Below are positions 61,986 through 64,000 of a DNA stretch of 64,000 nucleotides, piece after piece. A program made the position numbers and the translations under genes. Every line of letters begins with the position of its first letter. Position 1 is the stretch's first letter. The notes beneath the pieces are model-generated. The model was not told the origin of the DNA. It searched no databases and was given only the letters and a program-made list of their open reading frames with translations. Source of the DNA: Paulownia fortunei (Eukaryota; Streptophyta; Magnoliopsida; Lamiales; Paulowniaceae); the NCBI GenBank assembly GCA_019321725.1, contig CM033121.1:15128001-15192000 (forward strand), given 5' to 3'.

Positions 61986-64000
61986 TTCGCTATTATCGCA
62001 GGGGTATACGCAGCGGAAAATTAATTTTTTTATCAAACATAAATTTAACCCCTTTGATTCGAAAGCGATTTTAACGATCGCGCTTATTCAAGTGAATATA
62101 TAAATAAATATAAAATCGGATTATACCTTTCGTGCACTCCGGTTGTTGTAGGGAATGAAGCAATCAATTGCTTATCCTGGACTATCAGAACTCACAGGGA
62201 TCCAAGTGTCTCCCCTATATCAGGTCCACGATACGGAAAGCAACACCAATCAAAAGGATTCGCTAGTATCCTTCTAATTGTTTACTAATGTAGAACTGGA
62301 GTATATTTTCAAGAACAATAAAGATTGATTCTTTAAGTTCTTGAAATAATAATATGAAGAAAATAACAAGAAACTGATTTTCTTTTTCTTTCTTTTCTTT
62401 TCTTGGAGAGTAAAAATAGAAGACTTTAAACAAAATAATTTTTTGCTCAAATTTTTGAATTGAATTATGTAATTTTCATCCCTCATATATATAGGGCTGA
62501 AAATTTTAATCCTTTTCCAACTCTTGGAAAGTTTTTCTATTTTGAACTACTTCAAAACCTTATCTTGAAAGGATTCCAAATCTTCCAAGAACTCTTCTCT
62601 TTTCTCTCTCCTATTGTATGTGGACTAATTTGAGACTACATTAATCATCAAAATTGTCTACATACATTGTTGATATTAATTTGAACTCTTCAAATAATAT
62701 CAAGATAGATATATATCATATATATATATATACTATAATTATATTAAATCTTAGTGGCCTATTTTATCCATAAAATTGGTCACTATATTTATTTATCTAT
62801 AAATATATTAATTTAAATAAATCATATTTATTTAATTTATTCTCTTCATACTTTAGTGGGCTTCTTAAGTGATCCACATTTATTTTGGGTTTGGACTCAA
62901 AATCCCCAAATCAATTCAATTGATTCAATCTCAATTTAATCAATCCAATTGATTAATTTAATTTACTCCAATTGGACTTCCTAATCAAATTAGGTCCAAT
63001 GAAATAATCCAATTACTTAATTGAATAATTTAATTTAACTATTAAATTAAATAGAACCCTTAATTAATTAATTGATCAGTATTAATTAATAATTTCCAAC
63101 CATTGGATAAAATCTAAAATTAAAAATGTTACTTTCCATAAAGATGTGTGACCCTCTTAGGTTCACTACTAAGCTAGTAGTGGGTTTGCAACATTTGCAA
63201 CATTTGCAACTTATGAATAACAATTATTCCAATTAATTAATCAAATTAATTAATCCACTTGGAATCAACTCCCTAATTCCAAGAACCTCACTATCCATAA
63301 AAACACCTAGCAAGTAATCATGGCAAACTAGTCTGAGGTGAAATAGCGAGTAAACCTATTTCAGTTGCGAGTACCATACATGTACGGTCCTTTCGACAGA
63401 TAATCTCCTAATTGAATCTAATGCATGGATTATAAGTCGAAACCCTAAATGATTCAATTGCTGTGATCCCATTTCAAGTTCCAATGATTCTTGAAGAATC
63501 ACAATTCATTCTGCCTTGGCCAAGGTTTTTGAATCACGAACTATGAAAACACAGGAGATTCTCTTGTTTAAAAAGACAAGTGTCAAATTCTATGTTGGCC
63601 ACTGAAGATACCCCCTTTGTGCAACACCCAACATACCCCCTTTGTGATTATCAAGTAATCAGATGATATATCAAAGTGCTGTAGGATGCACACAAGGCTA
63701 CCATCGTGCCTCAAGTCTGAGGACTAGTCCGTGTACTATCGCAACACAAAAATTCTTATTTCGACGGGCAAAGCCTCCAACTAAGAATTTCTTGCGGGCC
63801 ATATTCGGTGTACTTGTTCCCTAACAAGCACCCACATACATGCACTTACGTCTCTACGCTAATGCCATGGAATGTGATCCTCATCTCACGAGTATGCATT
63901 ATATGTACGAGTCTTACTGAGCTATTTGATGTCCCATCTCAAAAAGCTCTCGACTCGGAACTTATTTAAAACCAAAGCCTTAGAGGCATATTCCATGATC
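61986..64000 (-). mobile_element. 5' LTR of the nested copia element (partial in window)
   Basis: It matches the LTRs at 42.1-44.3 kb and 58-60 kb throughout, including TTGCGAGTACCATACATGTAC-type, CCTTGGCCAAGG and AATTAATT-rich blocks, with a TATA block at 62482-62494. The window ends about 200 bp before the expected LTR start. On its other side it is fused straight to gag. Confidence 0.85.

Larger units (their letters stand above)
52989..64000 (-). mobile_element. Nested Ty1/copia element, minus strand, cut by the window edge
   Basis: Read on the minus strand: 5' LTR (64000 to about 61985, start outside the window), gag-integrase-RT (61985-59996), an inserted same-family LTR (59995-57857), the remaining RT and RNase H (57856-57476), polypurine tract, and the 3' LTR (57461-52989), itself split by a gypsy-type solo LTR (56567-54023). 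The coding region stops at SKRMI and resumes at MEESKR, close to its order in the two-LTR copy, which shows the middle LTR is an insertion and not a second element. Confidence 0.8.

Noticed and set aside
1..64000. CRISPR array, phage, toxin system or operon
   Set aside because: The window is plainly plant nuclear DNA; the tandem arrays have no spacer structure and no bacterial genes are seen.

Overview
This is a gene-poor, AT-rich nuclear segment from a plant. It is probably a eudicot: spliced GT-AG genes with short introns, a plant type I inositol polyphosphate 5-phosphatase, a plant FKBP43/53-type N-terminus, and dense Ty1/copia, Athila-like, Tat-like and L1-type elements. The species cannot be named from the sequence. 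There are no tRNA or rRNA genes, CRISPR arrays or bacterial operons.

Layout. 1-5.34 kb is an Athila-like Ty3/gypsy remnant (5' LTR scrap, broken gag-protease, 3' region, 3' LTR). 5.34-6.9 kb is the LTR end, primer-binding site and broken gag of a Tat-like gypsy element. 6.9-10.3 kb is an older repeat split by a 2.9-kb solo LTR that starts TGTAACACC. 10.3-12.5 kb is the 3' end of a second Athila-like element on the minus strand. 12.6-19.3 kb holds two decayed copia pol regions of one family, facing away from each other from a junction at about 15,240. 19.3-21.55 kb is a 5'-truncated LINE with a poly(A) tail.

22.8-26.0 kb carries five exons of an FKBP43/53-like gene that keeps the nucleoplasmin-like domain and acidic tract, but has two frameshifts and no visible PPIase domain. 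26-32 kb is AT-rich with one tandem array. 32.2-35.8 kb is the only gene that looks intact: an eight-exon, 431-residue inositol polyphosphate 5-phosphatase on the minus strand, with all splice sites and phases agreeing.

37.4-41.45 kb is a non-autonomous Tat-like element on the minus strand, with two LTRs, a PBS, a short leader ORF and four different tandem-repeat arrays in place of pol. 42.08-51.53 kb is a two-LTR copy of the copia family (PBS, gag, pol, PPT) with many stops. 52.99 kb to the window end is a second copy of that family on the minus strand. It contains a gypsy-type solo LTR inside its 3' LTR and another copy of its own family's LTR inside its RT region.

One copia family supplies seven LTR copies or pieces and about half of the sequence. 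The interest lies in how the repeats nest, recombined and lost catalytic residues, and in the compact phosphatase gene and the truncated FKBP-like gene. I found no clearly new biological system; the tandem-repeat-filled Tat-like element is the least ordinary object here.
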